Positions 41,604 to 51,846 of a DNA stretch of 64,000 bases are shown here, one piece after another. The position numbers were made by a program, and so were the translations under genes. The notes under the pieces were generated by a model. That model was not told the origin of the DNA, searched no databases, and worked only from the letters and a program-made list of their open reading frames with translations. Numbering within the stretch: position 1 is the stretch's first letter; every line of letters begins with the position of its first letter. Source of the DNA: Simplicispira sp. 125 (GTDB taxonomy: Bacteria; Pseudomonadota; Gammaproteobacteria; Burkholderiales; Burkholderiaceae_C); the NCBI RefSeq assembly GCF_003096555.1, contig NZ_QEKM01000001.1, positions 1,426,001 to 1,490,000 on the forward strand, in the 5' to 3' direction.

Positions 41604-42053
41604 ATGAAATGCCCCTTCTGCAGTCACCATGAAACCCAGGTCGTCGAGACCCGGGTGTCTGAAGACGGGGATTTCATCCGCCGCAGACGACGTTGCGCCA
41701 CCTGCGAGAAACGCTTTACCACCTACGAGCGGCCTGAAGTCAGCTTTCCCGTCGTGGTCAAAAAAGACGGCCGACGCACCGACTACGCTCGGGCCAAGCT
41801 CATGGGGTCGTTCAATATTGCCTTGCGCAAGCGTCCGGTCAGCACGGCGCAGGTGGACTCTTCGATCGAACGGATTGAGGAAAACCTGCTCAACCTCGGG
41901 CAGCGCGAAATTCCGTCGAGCCGCATTGGCGAGCTGGTGATGCGCGAACTCAAGAAACTCGACAAGGTGGCCTATATCCGCTATGCCAGCGTCTACCGCA
42001 GCTTCGAGGACATTGACGAGTTCAAGACCCTCGTCGATGAAGTGCGGCAGTGA
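41604..42053 (+). CDS. nrdR: Transcriptional repressor NrdR
   Basis: ATP/dATP-sensing zinc-ribbon repressor of ribonucleotide reductase genes. 149 aa. The N-terminal zinc ribbon has CPFC and CATC pairs (residues 3-6 and 31-34), followed by the FTTYERPE motif and an ATP-cone (about 49-139). It follows glyA with a 97-bp gap, the usual neighbour in many proteobacteria. Confidence 0.97.
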   Translation: MKCPFCSHHETQVVETRVSEDGDFIRRRRRCATCEKRFTTYERPEVSFPVVVKKDGRRTDYARAKLMGSFNIALRKRPVSTAQVDSSIERIEENLLNLGQREIPSSRIGELVMRELKKLDKVAYIRYASVYRSFEDIDEFKTLVDEVRQ

Positions 42054-42070
42054 GCGCCTTTTATTGTCAA

Positions 42071-42130
42071 AATTGCTATTAATAATATAGCTATTTGCAC
42101 TTATCTGTAAAGCGATAGAGGCATTTTTAG
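42071..42130 (+). repeat. Dispersed palindromic repeat between nrdR and the EamA gene
   Basis: TTGCTATTAATAATATAGC, then TGCACTTATCTGTAAAGCG and ATAGAGGCATTTTTA; starts 18 bp after the nrdR stop. Confidence 0.7.
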
Positions 42131-42192
42131 CCATTATTGGTGTCGCTTGCAGCTCTGCACAGCGCTCCACCCAGCGGCACAATGCCGTACCT

Positions 42193-43080
42193 GTGAAAAC
42201 CCGCCATTTGCTGCAGCTTGTGCTGCTGTCCGCCCTGTGGGGCGCATCCTTTCTGTTCATCCGTGTGGCCAGTCCCGTGCTGGGACCCAACGTCACGGCG
42301 GCGCTGCGCATTGGCCTGGCAACGCTGACCTTGGCGGGCATCATGCGCGCCACGCGCGAACCCTGGCCCTGGCGGCACTGGCGCGAGCTGACTGGCCTGG
42401 GCATCATGACCGTGGCCCTGCCCTTCCTGCTCTATGCCTGGGCGGCGCTGCGGCTGCCTGCGGGGTACAGCTCGCTGCTCAACACCATGGTCGTTCCCTT
42501 TGGCGTACTGGCTTCAGCCTGGATGAAGGAGGACACCCTCAGCCTGCGCAAATGGCTGGGCTGCCTGTTCGGTTTTCTGGGTGTGGCATTCATCGTTCGG
42601 CTGGGGCCCGTCAACCCCACACCCGAGCTGGTGTGGGCCGCCCTGGCCTGCGTGGGCGCAGCAGCCTGCTACGGGATATGTACGCCGTGGATGAAGCGCA
42701 GCACCCAGCGCATCAGCCCGTTGGCGATTGCGGCCGGCATCCACGCCACGGCCCTGGTCATGCTGCTGCCGGGTGCCGCCTGGGACTGGCCACAGGCCCG
42801 CTTTACCGCCCCGGCGCTGGCTGCGGTGCTGGTGATGGGCGTGGTCACCTCGGGCTTGGCCTACTGGCTCAATCTGCGTGTGCTGAGCCAGATATCACCC
42901 GTTGCGGCCATGAGTTCGGCCTTCATGATTCCGCTGTTCGGTGTGACCTGGGGACACCTCTTCCTGGGCGAATCGCTGGGCCCGGGCATCTGGTGGGGCG
43001 GTGCACTGGTGCTGCTGGCCACCGCCCTCGTCACGGGCTTCAACCCGCTGCGCATTCTGGTGATCCTGCGCAAGCGCTGA
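42193..43080 (+). CDS. EamA/DMT-family transporter
   Basis: 295-aa inner-membrane protein with about ten hydrophobic helices arranged as two EamA repeats. It begins with the typical LLQLVLLSALWGASFLFIRVA, and the second half has YGICTPWMKR.. AAMSSAFMIPLFGVTWGHLFLGESLG. Substrate (metabolite or amino-acid export) cannot be inferred. GTG start at 42193. Convergent with aroC, with only 9 bp between stops. Confidence 0.88.
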   Translation: MKTRHLLQLVLLSALWGASFLFIRVASPVLGPNVTAALRIGLATLTLAGIMRATREPWPWRHWRELTGLGIMTVALPFLLYAWAALRLPAGYSSLLNTMVVPFGVLASAWMKEDTLSLRKWLGCLFGFLGVAFIVRLGPVNPTPELVWAALACVGAAACYGICTPWMKRSTQRISPLAIAAGIHATALVMLLPGAAWDWPQARFTAPALAAVLVMGVVTSGLAYWLNLRVLSQISPVAAMSSAFMIPLFGVTWGHLFLGESLGPGIWWGGALVLLATALVTGFNPLRILVILRKR

Positions 43081-43089
43081 ATCCTGCGG

Positions 43090-44187
43090 CTAAGCCAGCG
43101 ACGCCTTGATCGGCGGCACCGCCTGCACCACATCTCCGCACTGCGCACGGTGGCGCAGTGCGTGGTCCATCAGCACCAAGGCCAGCAGCGCCTCGGCAAT
43201 GGGGGCAGCACGGATGCCCACACAAGGGTCGTGGCGGCCGCGGGTAGATACCTCGGCGCTCTGGCCATGGATGTCGATGGTTTCGCGGGGGCTGATGATG
43301 GAACTGGTGGGCTTGATGGCCATGCTCACCTCAATGTCCTGCCCCGTACTGATGCCGCCAAGCACGCCCCCCGCGTTGTTGTTGCGAAAACCCTCCGGCG
43401 TGAGCGAATCGCCGTGTGTCGTGCCTCGCTGCGCCACGCTGGCAAAACCAGCGCCAATCTCCACACCTTTCACAGCGTTGAGGCCCATCATGGCGTAAGC
43501 GATATCGGCGTCGAGCTTGTCGTACAAAGGCTCACCCAGGCCCACGGGCACGCCCGTGGCCTGCACGCGGATGCGGGCGCCACACGAGTCACCTGCCTTG
43601 CGCAGCGCGTCCATGTAGTCCTCAAAACGGGCCACGTCCTGCACAGGAGCAAAGAAGGGGTTGTTCGGCACATGGTCCCAGCTCTCAAACGGAATCTCCA
43701 GTTCACCCAGCTGCGTCATGCAGGCGCGCAATTGGGTGCCGTATTTTTCGGCCAGCCATTTGCGGGCGACCGCACCGGCTGCCACGGTAGGCGCCGTCAT
43801 GCGCGCGGATGAACGCCCACCTCCGCGCGGGTCGCGCAGGCCGTATTTGTGCCAGTAGGCGTAGTCGGCATGGCCAGGACGAAAGGTCTGCAGAATGTCG
43901 CCATAGTCCTTGCTGCGCTGGTCCTGGTTGCGAATCAGCAGACCAATGGGCGTGCCAGTGGTGCGGCCCTCGTACACGCCGGAGAGAATCTCCACCGCAT
44001 CGGGTTCGTTGCGCTGCGTGACATGGCGACTGGTGCCGGGTCGCCGACGGTCGAGGTCGACCTGGATGTCGGATTCAGACAGCAGCATGCCGGGTGGGCA
44101 ACCGTCGATCACGCAGCCAATGGCCGGGCCGTGGGATTCACCAAAGTTGGTGACGCAAAAAAGAGTTCCGAAGGTGTTTCCGCTCAT
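43090..44187 (-). CDS. aroC: Chorismate synthase
   Basis: Last step of the shikimate pathway, converting EPSP to chorismate with reduced FMN. 365 aa. N terminus [29 protein letters not shown] (conserved His). Also [15 protein letters not shown], and late [17 protein letters not shown] and [17 protein letters not shown] motifs. All are intact. Confidence 0.97.
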   Translation of the reverse strand: MSGNTFGTLFCVTNFGESHGPAIGCVIDGCPPGMLLSESDIQVDLDRRRPGTSRHVTQRNEPDAVEILSGVYEGRTTGTPIGLLIRNQDQRSKDYGDILQTFRPGHADYAYWHKYGLRDPRGGGRSSARMTAPTVAAGAVARKWLAEKYGTQLRACMTQLGELEIPFESWDHVPNNPFFAPVQDVARFEDYMDALRKAGDSCGARIRVQATGVPVGLGEPLYDKLDADIAYAMMGLNAVKGVEIGAGFASVAQRGTTHGDSLTPEGFRNNNAGGVLGGISTGQDIEVSMAIKPTSSIISPRETIDIHGQSAEVSTRGRHDPCVGIRAAPIAEALLALVLMDHALRHRAQCGDVVQAVPPIKASLA

Positions 44188-44235
44188 GGCGCACGATTAT
44201 CCCTGAGCGCGGCAGCCCGCTGGCTCTGCAACAAC

Positions 44236-44294
44236 GCACTATTGATTTAATAGCTACTAGCGCTTTACCATCAAGCGCTGCAGGCCAATTTCAT
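44236..44294 (+). repeat. Dispersed palindromic repeat between the CBS-domain gene and aroC
   Basis: CTATTGATTTAATAGC, then TAGCGCTTTACCATCAAGCG and CTGCAGGCCAATTT; close to consensus. Confidence 0.8.
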
Positions 44295-44354
44295 TCAAAT
44301 TTTCAAAAACTGCCTCAGCACCCTTCGGGCCAGCAGGCACCCACCGACCCCAGG

Positions 44355-44807
44355 TCAGGCCGCGTTTGCACCCTCTTCCGGCCAGTCACGGATGTAGGCC
44401 TTGAGCATCTTGTTCTCGAAGTTCTGGCTGTCCACCACAGCCTTGGCCACGTCGTAGAAACTGATCACACCCATGAGCATTTTTTTGTCCATCACCGGCA
44501 TGTAGCGTGCGTGGCGGTCCAGCATCATGCGGCGCACCTCGTCCATGTCGGTTTCGGTGGTACAGGTCAGGGGGTGGTCATCCATGGCGGATCGCACCTG
44601 CAAGGTGCCCACGCTGCCCTTGTTCTTGACGATGGCCTGTATCACTTCGCGGAAGGTGAGCATGCCCACCAGGTCACCATGCTCCATCACAACGAGCGAA
44701 CCAATGTCCTTCTCGGCCATGGCATCCACCGCAACTGCCAGTGGTTCGTCGGGGTGGACAGTGAAAAGGGTGCTGCCCTTGACGCGCAGGATGTCGCTGA
44801 CTTTCAT
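44355..44807 (-). CDS. CBS-domain protein
   Basis: 150-aa stand-alone pair of CBS domains (about residues 8-60 and 75-132), with no attached enzyme or DNA-binding domain. Motifs: VAVDAMAEKDIGSLVVMEHGDLVGMLTFRE and DEVRRMMLDRHARYMPVMDKKMLMGVISFYD. Such proteins bind adenosine nucleotides and usually regulate a partner. The partner is unknown. CGGAG precedes the ATG. Divergent from metY with 105 bp between. Confidence 0.88.
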   Translation of the reverse strand: MKVSDILRVKGSTLFTVHPDEPLAVAVDAMAEKDIGSLVVMEHGDLVGMLTFREVIQAIVKNKGSVGTLQVRSAMDDHPLTCTTETDMDEVRRMMLDRHARYMPVMDKKMLMGVISFYDVAKAVVDSQNFENKMLKAYIRDWPEEGANAA

Positions 44808-44912
44808 GGTGTAACTCCGAGTCGGCCCGGGGGCTCAATGCATGGGAAGGTCAAATATAGCCCACAATCCCGGGGCATTGCCCGCCGTTTGATACACCTT
44901 GGAGACATATTC

Positions 44913-46214
44913 ATGCCCGGTTATGCCGATCCCGGCTTTGACACTCTGGCCCTGCACGCAGGTGCCACGCCCGACCCCGCAACCGGCGCACGCGCCGTAC
45001 CCATTCACCTGACGACGTCCTTCGTCTTCGAGTCCAGCGACCACGCGGCGTCGCTGTTCAACATGGAACGCGGCGGCCATGTCTATTCGCGCATCAGCAA
45101 CCCGACCAACGCCGTGCTGGAGCAGCGCATGGCCGCGCTCGAAGGCGGCGCCGGCGCCATCGCCGTGGCCAGCGGCCAGGCAGCGCTGCACCTGACCATC
45201 AGCACGTTGATGGGCGCGGGCTCGCACATCGTGGCGAGTACAGCGCTCTACGGCGGCTCGCAGAACCTGCTGCATTACACGCTGCGCCGCTTTGGCATCG
45301 AGACCACCTTCGTCAAACCCGGCGACATCGACGCCTGGCGCGCCGCCATCCGGCCCAACACCAAATTGTTCTTCGGCGAGACCGTGGGCAACCCCGGCCT
45401 CGAGGTGCTCGACATCCCCACCGTGAGCGCCCTCGCCCATGAACACGGTATTCCCCTGCTGGTGGACTCGACCTTCACCACGCCCTGGCTGCTCAAGCCC
45501 TTCGCGCATGGTGCTGATCTGGTGTACCACTCGGCCACCAAGTTCCTCTCCGGCCACGGTACGGTGATCGGCGGCGTGGTGGTGGACAGCGGCGCGTTCG
45601 ACTGGGAAGGCTCGGGGCGCTTCCCCGAGATGACCGAGCCCTACGAGGGTTTTCACAACATGGTATTCAGCGAGGAATCGACCGTGGGCGCCTTTTTGCT
45701 GCGCGCACGCCGCGAAGGCCTGCGCGATTTTGGCGCCTGCATGAGCCCGCACACCGCCTGGCTCATCCTGCAGGGCATAGAGACCTTGCCGCTGCGCATG
45801 GAACGCCACATGCGCAACACCGAACAAGTGGTGCAATTCTTGGCCAGCCAGCCCTTCGTCGAGCGCGTGGGCCACCCGATGCTTGAATCGCACCCCAGCC
45901 ACCAGTTGGCGCGCAAGCTCCTGCCACGTGGCATCTCCTCCGTCTTCAGTTTTGACCTCAAGGGCACACGCGAACAGGGCAAGAAGTTCATCGAGGCGCT
46001 CAAGCTCTTCAGCCACCTCGCCAACGTGGGCGACTGCCGCAGCCTGGTGATTCACCCGGCCAGTACCACGCACTTCCGGTTGTCCGACGAAGCCCTGGCA
46101 AGCGCGGGCATCACACAAGGCACCATTCGCCTGTCGATTGGACTGGAAGATCCGGACGACCTGATCGACGACCTCAAGCGCGCACTCAAGGCCGCAGAAA
46201 AGGCAGGAGCCTGA
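44913..46214 (+). CDS. metY: O-acetylhomoserine sulfhydrylase (aminocarboxypropyltransferase)
   Basis: PLP enzyme of the Cys/Met metabolism family making homocysteine from O-acetylhomoserine and sulfide. 433 aa from ATG 44913 (MPGYADPGFDTLALHAGATPD) with GGAG 8 bp upstream; the open frame upstream overlaps the divergent gene and is not used. MERGGHVYSRISNPTNAVLE and the PLP-Lys in LVYHSATKFLSGHGTVIGG. The length fits MetY better than MetZ (about 400 aa); MetZ cannot be excluded. Confidence 0.88.
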   Translation: MPGYADPGFDTLALHAGATPDPATGARAVPIHLTTSFVFESSDHAASLFNMERGGHVYSRISNPTNAVLEQRMAALEGGAGAIAVASGQAALHLTISTLMGAGSHIVASTALYGGSQNLLHYTLRRFGIETTFVKPGDIDAWRAAIRPNTKLFFGETVGNPGLEVLDIPTVSALAHEHGIPLLVDSTFTTPWLLKPFAHGADLVYHSATKFLSGHGTVIGGVVVDSGAFDWEGSGRFPEMTEPYEGFHNMVFSEESTVGAFLLRARREGLRDFGACMSPHTAWLILQGIETLPLRMERHMRNTEQVVQFLASQPFVERVGHPMLESHPSHQLARKLLPRGISSVFSFDLKGTREQGKKFIEALKLFSHLANVGDCRSLVIHPASTTHFRLSDEALASAGITQGTIRLSIGLEDPDDLIDDLKRALKAAEKAGA

Positions 46215-46217
46215 GCC

Positions 46218-47039
46218 ATGGAACTGCTTGTCAACGGCCACAACACCTTCTGCTACACCGGCGGCAAACCCTTCAACCCGGCGCAGCCCACCGTGGTGCT
46301 GATCCACGGCGTGCTCAACGACCACAGCGTCTGGGCCATGCAAAGCCGCTACCTTGCCCACCACGGCTGGAACGTGCTGGCCGTGGACCTGCCCGGCCAC
46401 TGCAAGAGCGCGGGCCCGGCGCCCACGTCGGTAGAGGAAGCCGCCAACTTCATCGCCGCGCTGCTCGACGCCGTGGGCGCACCGCGCGCTGCGCTGGTAG
46501 GCCACAGCTGGGGCTCGCTGATCGCATTGGAGGCCGCAGCGCGCCTGCAGGAGCGCGTGAGCCAGCTGGTGCTGGTGGGCACGGCCTTTCCCATGAAAGT
46601 CTCTCCGGCACTCATCGACGCGGCGCTGAACGAACCTGAAAAGGCGCTGCGCATGGTCAATGTGTTCTCCCGCAGCACCCTGTGCGCCCCGCCCACGGCG
46701 CTAGGCCCCGGCACCTGGGTGTACGGCGCCAGCATGGCGCTGGGCCGCCGCGTACTGCGCAGCAACCCTGCGGTCAACCTGTTCCATCGGGGCTTCGTGG
46801 CCTGTGACAGCTATGCCGGGGGCGAGGCTGCCATTGCCCGCATCACCTGCCCGGTGCTGTTCGCCCTGGGCACCCAAGACCAGATGACCACACCCAAAGC
46901 GGCACAAGGCCTGATTGCCGCCACACGCGCAGCCTGCAAGACCGTGCAGGTCACCCACCTGCCTGTGGGCCACCACCAGATGACCGAGGCGCCCGAAGAA
47001 ACGCTGACCGCGATCCGGGATTTTCTGTCCAACGCATAA
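46218..47039 (+). CDS. Alpha/beta hydrolase
   Basis: 273-aa hydrolase, 3 bp after metY, so co-transcribed. Oxyanion region VVLIHGVLNDHSVW, nucleophile elbow GHSWGS, Asp in LFALGTQDQM and His in LPVGHHQMTEAPEE complete the triad. No signal peptide. The substrate is unknown. Pairing with metY suggests, without proof, a link to homoserine-ester metabolism. Confidence 0.85.
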   Translation: MELLVNGHNTFCYTGGKPFNPAQPTVVLIHGVLNDHSVWAMQSRYLAHHGWNVLAVDLPGHCKSAGPAPTSVEEAANFIAALLDAVGAPRAALVGHSWGSLIALEAAARLQERVSQLVLVGTAFPMKVSPALIDAALNEPEKALRMVNVFSRSTLCAPPTALGPGTWVYGASMALGRRVLRSNPAVNLFHRGFVACDSYAGGEAAIARITCPVLFALGTQDQMTTPKAAQGLIAATRAACKTVQVTHLPVGHHQMTEAPEETLTAIRDFLSNA

Positions 47040-47052
47040 AGCAACACACCCT

Positions 47053-47829
47053 ATGAAAATTGCCACCTGGAACGTCAATTCTCTCAGCGTGCGCCTGCCC
47101 CAGGTGCTCGAATGGCTGGCACAGAACCCTGTCGATGTGCTGTGCCTGCAGGAACTCAAGCTCACCGAGGACAAGTTCCCTTTTGCCGCGCTGCAGGCGG
47201 CCGGCTATGAGGCCGCTGCCCTGGGCCAGAAAACCTACAACGGCGTGGCCATCCTTGCGCGCGTGCCCCTGAGCGAGGTCGTGCGCAACATTCCAGGTTT
47301 TGACGACGAGCAGGCACGCGCCATCGCGGCCACGGTCGATTCCAGCGCAGGTCCGGTGCGTGTGATCAATGGCTATTTTGTCAACGGCCAGGCGCCAGGA
47401 AGCGACAAGTTCGCTTACAAGATGCGCTGGCTGGCGGCGCTGCACGACTGGATACGCTCCGAACTGGCAGTCCATCCGCGCCTGGTGGTACTGGGCGACT
47501 TCAACGTGGCCCCGGAGGACCGCGACTCCTACGACCCCGTGGGGCTGGCTGACACCATCCACCACACCCGCGAGGAGCGCGCCCACTTCCAGGCCTTGTT
47601 GGATCTGGGCCTGACGGACGCCTACAGGTTGTTCGAGCAACCTGAAAAGAGCTATTCATGGTGGGATTACCGCATGCTGGGTTTCCAAAAAAACCGGGGG
47701 CTGCGCATCGACCACATTCTGGTCAGTGAAGCGCTGCGTGCAACCGTTACAGCCTGCGTCGTGGACCGTGCACCACGCAAAAATCCGCAGCCAAGCGACC
47801 ACGCTCCGGTGGTTGTCACTCTCGCTTGA
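47053..47829 (+). CDS. xth: Exodeoxyribonuclease III
   Basis: AP endonuclease / 3'-exonuclease of base-excision repair. 258 aa. MKIATWNVNSLSVRLPQVLEW, metal-binding Glu in CLQELKLTEDKFP, catalytic Asp/Asn in VLGDFNVAPEDRD, and LGFQKNRGLRIDHILV and QPSDHAPVVV near the C terminus. A terminator follows at 47899. Confidence 0.95.
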   Translation: MKIATWNVNSLSVRLPQVLEWLAQNPVDVLCLQELKLTEDKFPFAALQAAGYEAAALGQKTYNGVAILARVPLSEVVRNIPGFDDEQARAIAATVDSSAGPVRVINGYFVNGQAPGSDKFAYKMRWLAALHDWIRSELAVHPRLVVLGDFNVAPEDRDSYDPVGLADTIHHTREERAHFQALLDLGLTDAYRLFEQPEKSYSWWDYRMLGFQKNRGLRIDHILVSEALRATVTACVVDRAPRKNPQPSDHAPVVVTLA

Positions 47830-47898
47830 GCCACCACCGCAAGGCGATTGTCCATCCGCACAAGAGCCCCCAGCGGTCAGAACAAACATCCCCCCCAA

Positions 47899-47928
47899 AG
47901 CTGCCAGATCTTCCCTGGCAGCTTTTTT
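47899..47928 (+). terminator. Terminator downstream of xth
   Basis: AGCTGCCAG (47899-47907), 7-nt loop, CTGGCAGCT (47915-47923) and a six-U tail. It closes the metY-hydrolase-xth unit. Confidence 0.88.
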
Positions 47929-48017
47929 GTTGGAGCCCCCGCAAACAGATGGCGGTGCGGCCCACGCCGGTCGCAGCAGCCATAACGCACAGCGGCCAAG
48001 GTGCGTCAGCAAACGCT

Positions 48018-48938
48018 TCAGCGTTGCATCGAGAAACGGTTGCGCAAGGCACGCACTTCATCGTGGTTGCGCTGCGCACCTTGGGCCTGGCGCTCCACCA
48101 ACGCTCGCACATCCAAGGGCAGTGTCGCTTTCAGGGCCTTGCGGTAGCGGGCCACAGCAGCATCTTCGCCTCGCTCGCACTCCTCAAGCACCGCCTTGTC
48201 ATCCTGGATGGAGAGGGCCGTCTTCACCGACACCCAGCCACGGTGCAATGCACCCGCCACGGTGCCACCCGAAGCGGGTTCGCCATCCAAGCGACGGATT
48301 TCATGTTCTAGTTCCATCGCAGCGGCGGCACATTCGCGCGAATGGCGTTGGAAGATGCCCTTGAGTTCACCCGAGTCGGCATGCTCGGCACATGCATGAA
48401 AGCCGTATTCACCATCGCGGGCTGACTCCAGCAAATCATTGAGCGTATCAACCACGTCGTCGTTGTCGATGGCGTGAACACGCGAGGCGCGTTCCCACGC
48501 AGCGCGTGTGGCGGGGCGAACGTCGGTCCACGCCAACCCTTGGTCAGCATGACGAGCACGCCAGTCATCGGCCAAACGCGGCTCAACGGTGTCGAAATCG
48601 CCTTCGTAACGACCCACCGAACTCCAACCCAACTTGTAGGCAGGACGGTATTGGTCATAGGTGCGGCCATGTACGTAGTAAGGTTCACGCTGATAGATGT
48701 CGCGCCAGTAGGCATCTTCCGCAGTGGGGTTGACTGACTCAGCTGCTGCCTTGCCGGCGAGCCCACCGACCACGGCGCCTGCCACGCCCCCCACGGCAGC
48801 ACCGACAGGGCCGCCCAAAGCACCCGCAGCCGCGCCCGCTGCAGCACCACCCATGGCTGCGCCCAGGCCTGTGCCGACAGGGTGAGCGCCCGGCTCGTTG
48901 GTCAGGGGGTCACGGTTGGCATCGTTGAAATCCGACAT
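48018..48938 (-). CDS. DUF2383 (PA2169-type four-helix bundle) protein with glycine-zipper N-terminus
   Basis: 306 aa. Residues 20-65 are a Gly/Ala-rich hydrophobic double segment (GLGAAMGGAAAGAAAGALGG.. VGGVAGAVVGGLAGKAA). The middle has YYVHGRTYDQYRPAYKLGW. Residues about 155-260 form a ferritin-like four-helix region (VVDTLNDLLESARDGEYGF, then HSRECAAAAMELEHEIRRLDGEPASGGTV) typical of DUF2383. Such proteins are often stress-related; no function is established. RBS GGAG 8 bp upstream. Confidence 0.8.
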   Translation of the reverse strand: MSDFNDANRDPLTNEPGAHPVGTGLGAAMGGAAAGAAAGALGGPVGAAVGGVAGAVVGGLAGKAAAESVNPTAEDAYWRDIYQREPYYVHGRTYDQYRPAYKLGWSSVGRYEGDFDTVEPRLADDWRARHADQGLAWTDVRPATRAAWERASRVHAIDNDDVVDTLNDLLESARDGEYGFHACAEHADSGELKGIFQRHSRECAAAAMELEHEIRRLDGEPASGGTVAGALHRGWVSVKTALSIQDDKAVLEECERGEDAAVARYRKALKATLPLDVRALVERQAQGAQRNHDEVRALRNRFSMQR

Positions 48939-49106
48939 AGAAATTCTCCGTTTGGTTGACAGTGCCCCATTCTTGAAGCGATCAACAAAACGAAGGGTCA
49001 GCCCACGGAGCGCCTGGTTGTAGGACAGGCCCCAGTCCCAACCGGGCGTGGCGCCCGGGCCGCCAATCCCTGGATCAATGGCAAAAGGAAAATTTCCAGG
49101 TTGAAT

Positions 49107-49165
49107 TTTTGCTATTTATTTAATAGCTATTACCGCTTATGGATAGGGCGTTAAATAGTATTTTC
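49107..49165 (+). repeat. Dispersed palindromic repeat at the 3' end of ntrC
   Basis: TTGCTATTTATTTAATAGC, then TACCGCTTATGGATAGGGCG and TTAAATAGT. The ntrC stop (TAA, 49151-49153) lies inside it. Confidence 0.75.
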
Positions 49166-50707
49166 ATCATTATTTTTTGTATCCAGACCAAGTTCCTGGA
49201 TCTTGCGCGTGATGGTGTTGCGCCCAATGCCCAGGCGCTGCGCCGCTTCCATGCGCCGTCCGTGGGTGGCGTCCAGTGCAGCGCAGATCAAGCGTGACTC
49301 AAAACGGTGCATGAGCTTGTCCCAGACATCGCCCTGTGCACTGGACAAAAGCACCTGCAGCTCGGCATCCAGCGCAAGCTCCCATGTGGGCGTCACCACG
49401 GTCGCTGCATGGGGATCTTTCAGATCTGGACCAGCGGTTGGACCGGGCTCGGACACCTCCGGCACGGATGCGGGGGCTGGCGTCGGAACCGCCTGCATTG
49501 ACGGCGTGAAGGAAGAAGCAAGCGGAGGGCTGAAATGCAGCACTTCGGGCGGCAGGTCCTGCACCGAGATCACCTGTGCAGGCGCCATGACGGTCAACCA
49601 GTGGCAGATGTTCTCCAGCTGGCGCACATTGCCCGGGAAGGCAAACTGCCCCAGGCGCGCCAGCGCAGTATCGTCAATGCGCTTGGGCTCCACGCCCAGC
49701 TGCCGCGCACTCACCTGCAAAAAATGCCGGGTCAGCATGGGCACATCTTCAGCGCGCTCACGCAGTGCGGGCAAGCGCAGGCGAATGACGTTGAGCCGAT
49801 GGAACAAGTCTTCACGGAACGCACCGTCCAGCACACGCTGCTCCAGATTCTGGTGCGTGGCGGCAATCACGCGCACATGGGACTTGACGGTGGCATGTCC
49901 GCCCACACGGTAGAACTGGCCATCCGACAACACGCGCAGCAGCCGTGTCTGCAAGTCAAACGGCATGTCACCGATTTCATCAAGGAACAGCGTTCCGCCC
50001 TCGGCTTGCTCAAACCGTCCACGCCGCTGTGTCTGCGCACCCGTGAAGGCGCCGCGCTCATGGCCAAAAAGCTCGGATTCCAGCAGATCCTTGGGGATCG
50101 CTGCTGTATTGATCGCCACGAACGGCCCCTGAGCGCAAGGCGAGTGCTTGTGCAAGGCGCGGGCCACCAGCTCTTTGCCTGAGCCAGACTCGCCCGTGAT
50201 GAGCACCGTGACCAGGCTCTGGCTCAGCCGTCCAATAGCGCGAAACACATCCTGCATGGCGCTGGCCTGGCCCAACATCTCGGGCGCCACATCCTGGCTG
50301 TCCTGCGCCACATCCTCGCGCTGACTCTCCTGCACCGCGCGGCGGATAAGCTCCACCGCCTTGGGGATGTCAAACGGTTTGGGCAAATACTCAAAAGCGC
50401 CGCGTTGGAAGGCCGACACAGCGCTGTCCAGGTCGGAATAGGCGGTCATGATGATCACCGGCAGGCCCGGCTGGATGGCATGCACCTTCTCCAGCAATTG
50501 CAGGCCCGTGCCGCCCGGCATGCGGATATCACTCACCAACACCTGCGGCCCAGGCAGATCGGACCCGCCGGCACTCTGGGCCGCCAGCGCGTCGAGCACT
50601 TCGCTGGGGTGGGAGAAACTGCGCGTGGGCAGGTTTTCGCGCGCCAGCGCCTTCTCGAGCACGAAGCGGATCGAGGGGTCGTCATCTACTATCCAGATCG
50701 GCTTCAT
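49151..50707 (-). CDS. ntrC: Nitrogen regulation response regulator NtrC
   Basis: Sigma-54-dependent enhancer-binding protein activated by NtrB in nitrogen limitation. 518 aa. The receiver domain has phospho-acceptor Asp60 ([11 protein letters not shown]). The AAA+ domain has Walker A GESGSGKE (about 174), GAFTGA (sigma-54 contact) and [13 protein letters not shown]. The C-terminal Fis-type helix-turn-helix is [27 protein letters not shown]. The last codons and stop run into a repeat copy. Last gene of glnA-DUF4124-ntrB-ntrC. Confidence 0.96.
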   Translation of the reverse strand: MKPIWIVDDDPSIRFVLEKALARENLPTRSFSHPSEVLDALAAQSAGGSDLPGPQVLVSDIRMPGGTGLQLLEKVHAIQPGLPVIIMTAYSDLDSAVSAFQRGAFEYLPKPFDIPKAVELIRRAVQESQREDVAQDSQDVAPEMLGQASAMQDVFRAIGRLSQSLVTVLITGESGSGKELVARALHKHSPCAQGPFVAINTAAIPKDLLESELFGHERGAFTGAQTQRRGRFEQAEGGTLFLDEIGDMPFDLQTRLLRVLSDGQFYRVGGHATVKSHVRVIAATHQNLEQRVLDGAFREDLFHRLNVIRLRLPALRERAEDVPMLTRHFLQVSARQLGVEPKRIDDTALARLGQFAFPGNVRQLENICHWLTVMAPAQVISVQDLPPEVLHFSPPLASSFTPSMQAVPTPAPASVPEVSEPGPTAGPDLKDPHAATVVTPTWELALDAELQVLLSSAQGDVWDKLMHRFESRLICAALDATHGRRMEAAQRLGIGRNTITRKIQELGLDTKNNDENTI

Positions 50708-50757
50708 GGGTGGTCACACTTTCACTGGTTGCGTTTCTAGAAGCCTTTGAACGGTGC

Positions 50758-51834
50758 TCAGGGCAAGGGAAGCAGGATGCGAAAGTCGGTGCGTCCCGGC
50801 ACACTCTCGCATTCAATCAGTCCATGGTGCTGCTGCACAAAAGTCTGCGCCAGCGTCAGCCCCAAGCCCGAGCCGCCGTCGCGGCCCGACACCAGCGGAT
50901 AGAAAATTCTGTCCCGAATGGCGTCGGGCACACCCGGCCCGTTGTCGATGACATGCAATTCCAGTGCCAACTTATAGCGTTGACGGCCAAAAGTGACCTG
51001 CCGTGCCACGCGCGTGCGCAGCGTGATGCAGGCATCGCCCTGCGCTATCCGGTCGGTCAGCGCCTGCGCGGCGTTCTGAACGATATTGAGCACCGCCTGG
51101 ATGAGCTGTGCCCGATCGCCCCGAAACTCGGGAATCGAGGTGTCGTAATCACGCTGCACCCGCAGGCCCTGCGGATACTCCACCAGAATGAGCGAACGCA
51201 CGCGCTCGCAAACCTCATGGATATTGACGTCACCCACCTGGTGCGGGTGGCGGTGGGGTGCCAGCAGGCGGTCCACCAAGCTTTGCAGGCGATCCGCTTC
51301 GTGGACGATGACCTGGGTATATTCGGCCAGATCCGGGCTATCCAACTCCATCTCCAACAACTGCGCTGCCCCACGGATACCGCCCAGCGGGTTCTTGATC
51401 TCGTGCGCCAGGTTGCGGATCAGCTCTTTGTGTGCCTGGGCTTGCTCCAGCAAACGCTCTTCGCGGTCTTGGCGCACCTGTTGTTCCAGCGGCCACAGCT
51501 CCACCAGCACTTCGCCTTGAACTTCGGTGGGGGCCACATTCACATGCACAGGCACAGGTTCCTGGTGCAGGCGCTTGAGACTGGCCTCGTAGCGCAGGGC
51601 CGCAAAATCTTTACTGCGGGTGCCGGCCAATGCGGTTTGCAGCAAGGCAGGATCGGTGAAAAACTGGGAAAAATCAGTACCTTCAAGGGTGCGGCGCGAC
51701 ACGCCCAAATGCTGCTCCAGTGCAGCATTGGCGTAAAGCAGGGATCCATCGATCCGCAGTACCGCTACCAGTAGCGACAGCATGTCCAGCACCTGCAGCA
51801 GGCGCTGTGGCCCGTGCGGGGAGTTGGCAGCCAT
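50758..51834 (-). CDS. ntrB: Nitrogen regulation sensor histidine kinase NtrB
   Basis: Cytoplasmic kinase/phosphatase controlling NtrC in response to PII. About 358 aa, no membrane segment. N-terminal PAS domain (about 12-75), phosphorylated His in RNLAHEIKNPLGGIRGAAQL (about residue 144), HATPase with N box QAVLNIVQNAAQAL and G1 box VIDNGPGVP. Starts 12 bp after the DUF4124 gene; a GTG one codon earlier is also possible. Confidence 0.95.
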   Translation of the reverse strand: MAANSPHGPQRLLQVLDMLSLLVAVLRIDGSLLYANAALEQHLGVSRRTLEGTDFSQFFTDPALLQTALAGTRSKDFAALRYEASLKRLHQEPVPVHVNVAPTEVQGEVLVELWPLEQQVRQDREERLLEQAQAHKELIRNLAHEIKNPLGGIRGAAQLLEMELDSPDLAEYTQVIVHEADRLQSLVDRLLAPHRHPHQVGDVNIHEVCERVRSLILVEYPQGLRVQRDYDTSIPEFRGDRAQLIQAVLNIVQNAAQALTDRIAQGDACITLRTRVARQVTFGRQRYKLALELHVIDNGPGVPDAIRDRIFYPLVSGRDGGSGLGLTLAQTFVQQHHGLIECESVPGRTDFRILLPLP

Positions 51835-51846
51835 CACCCGTCCCGA

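Noticed and set aside
44808..44912. A possible SAM/SAH riboswitch before metY
   Set aside because: The 105-bp gap lacks recognisable SAM or SAH aptamer blocks and must also hold the divergent CBS-gene promoter.
50950..50998. TATAGCG..GGCCAAAAG in ntrB resembling a fragment of the dispersed repeat
   Set aside because: Only the second half is similar, no paired hairpins are visible, and the sequence encodes plausible NtrB residues.
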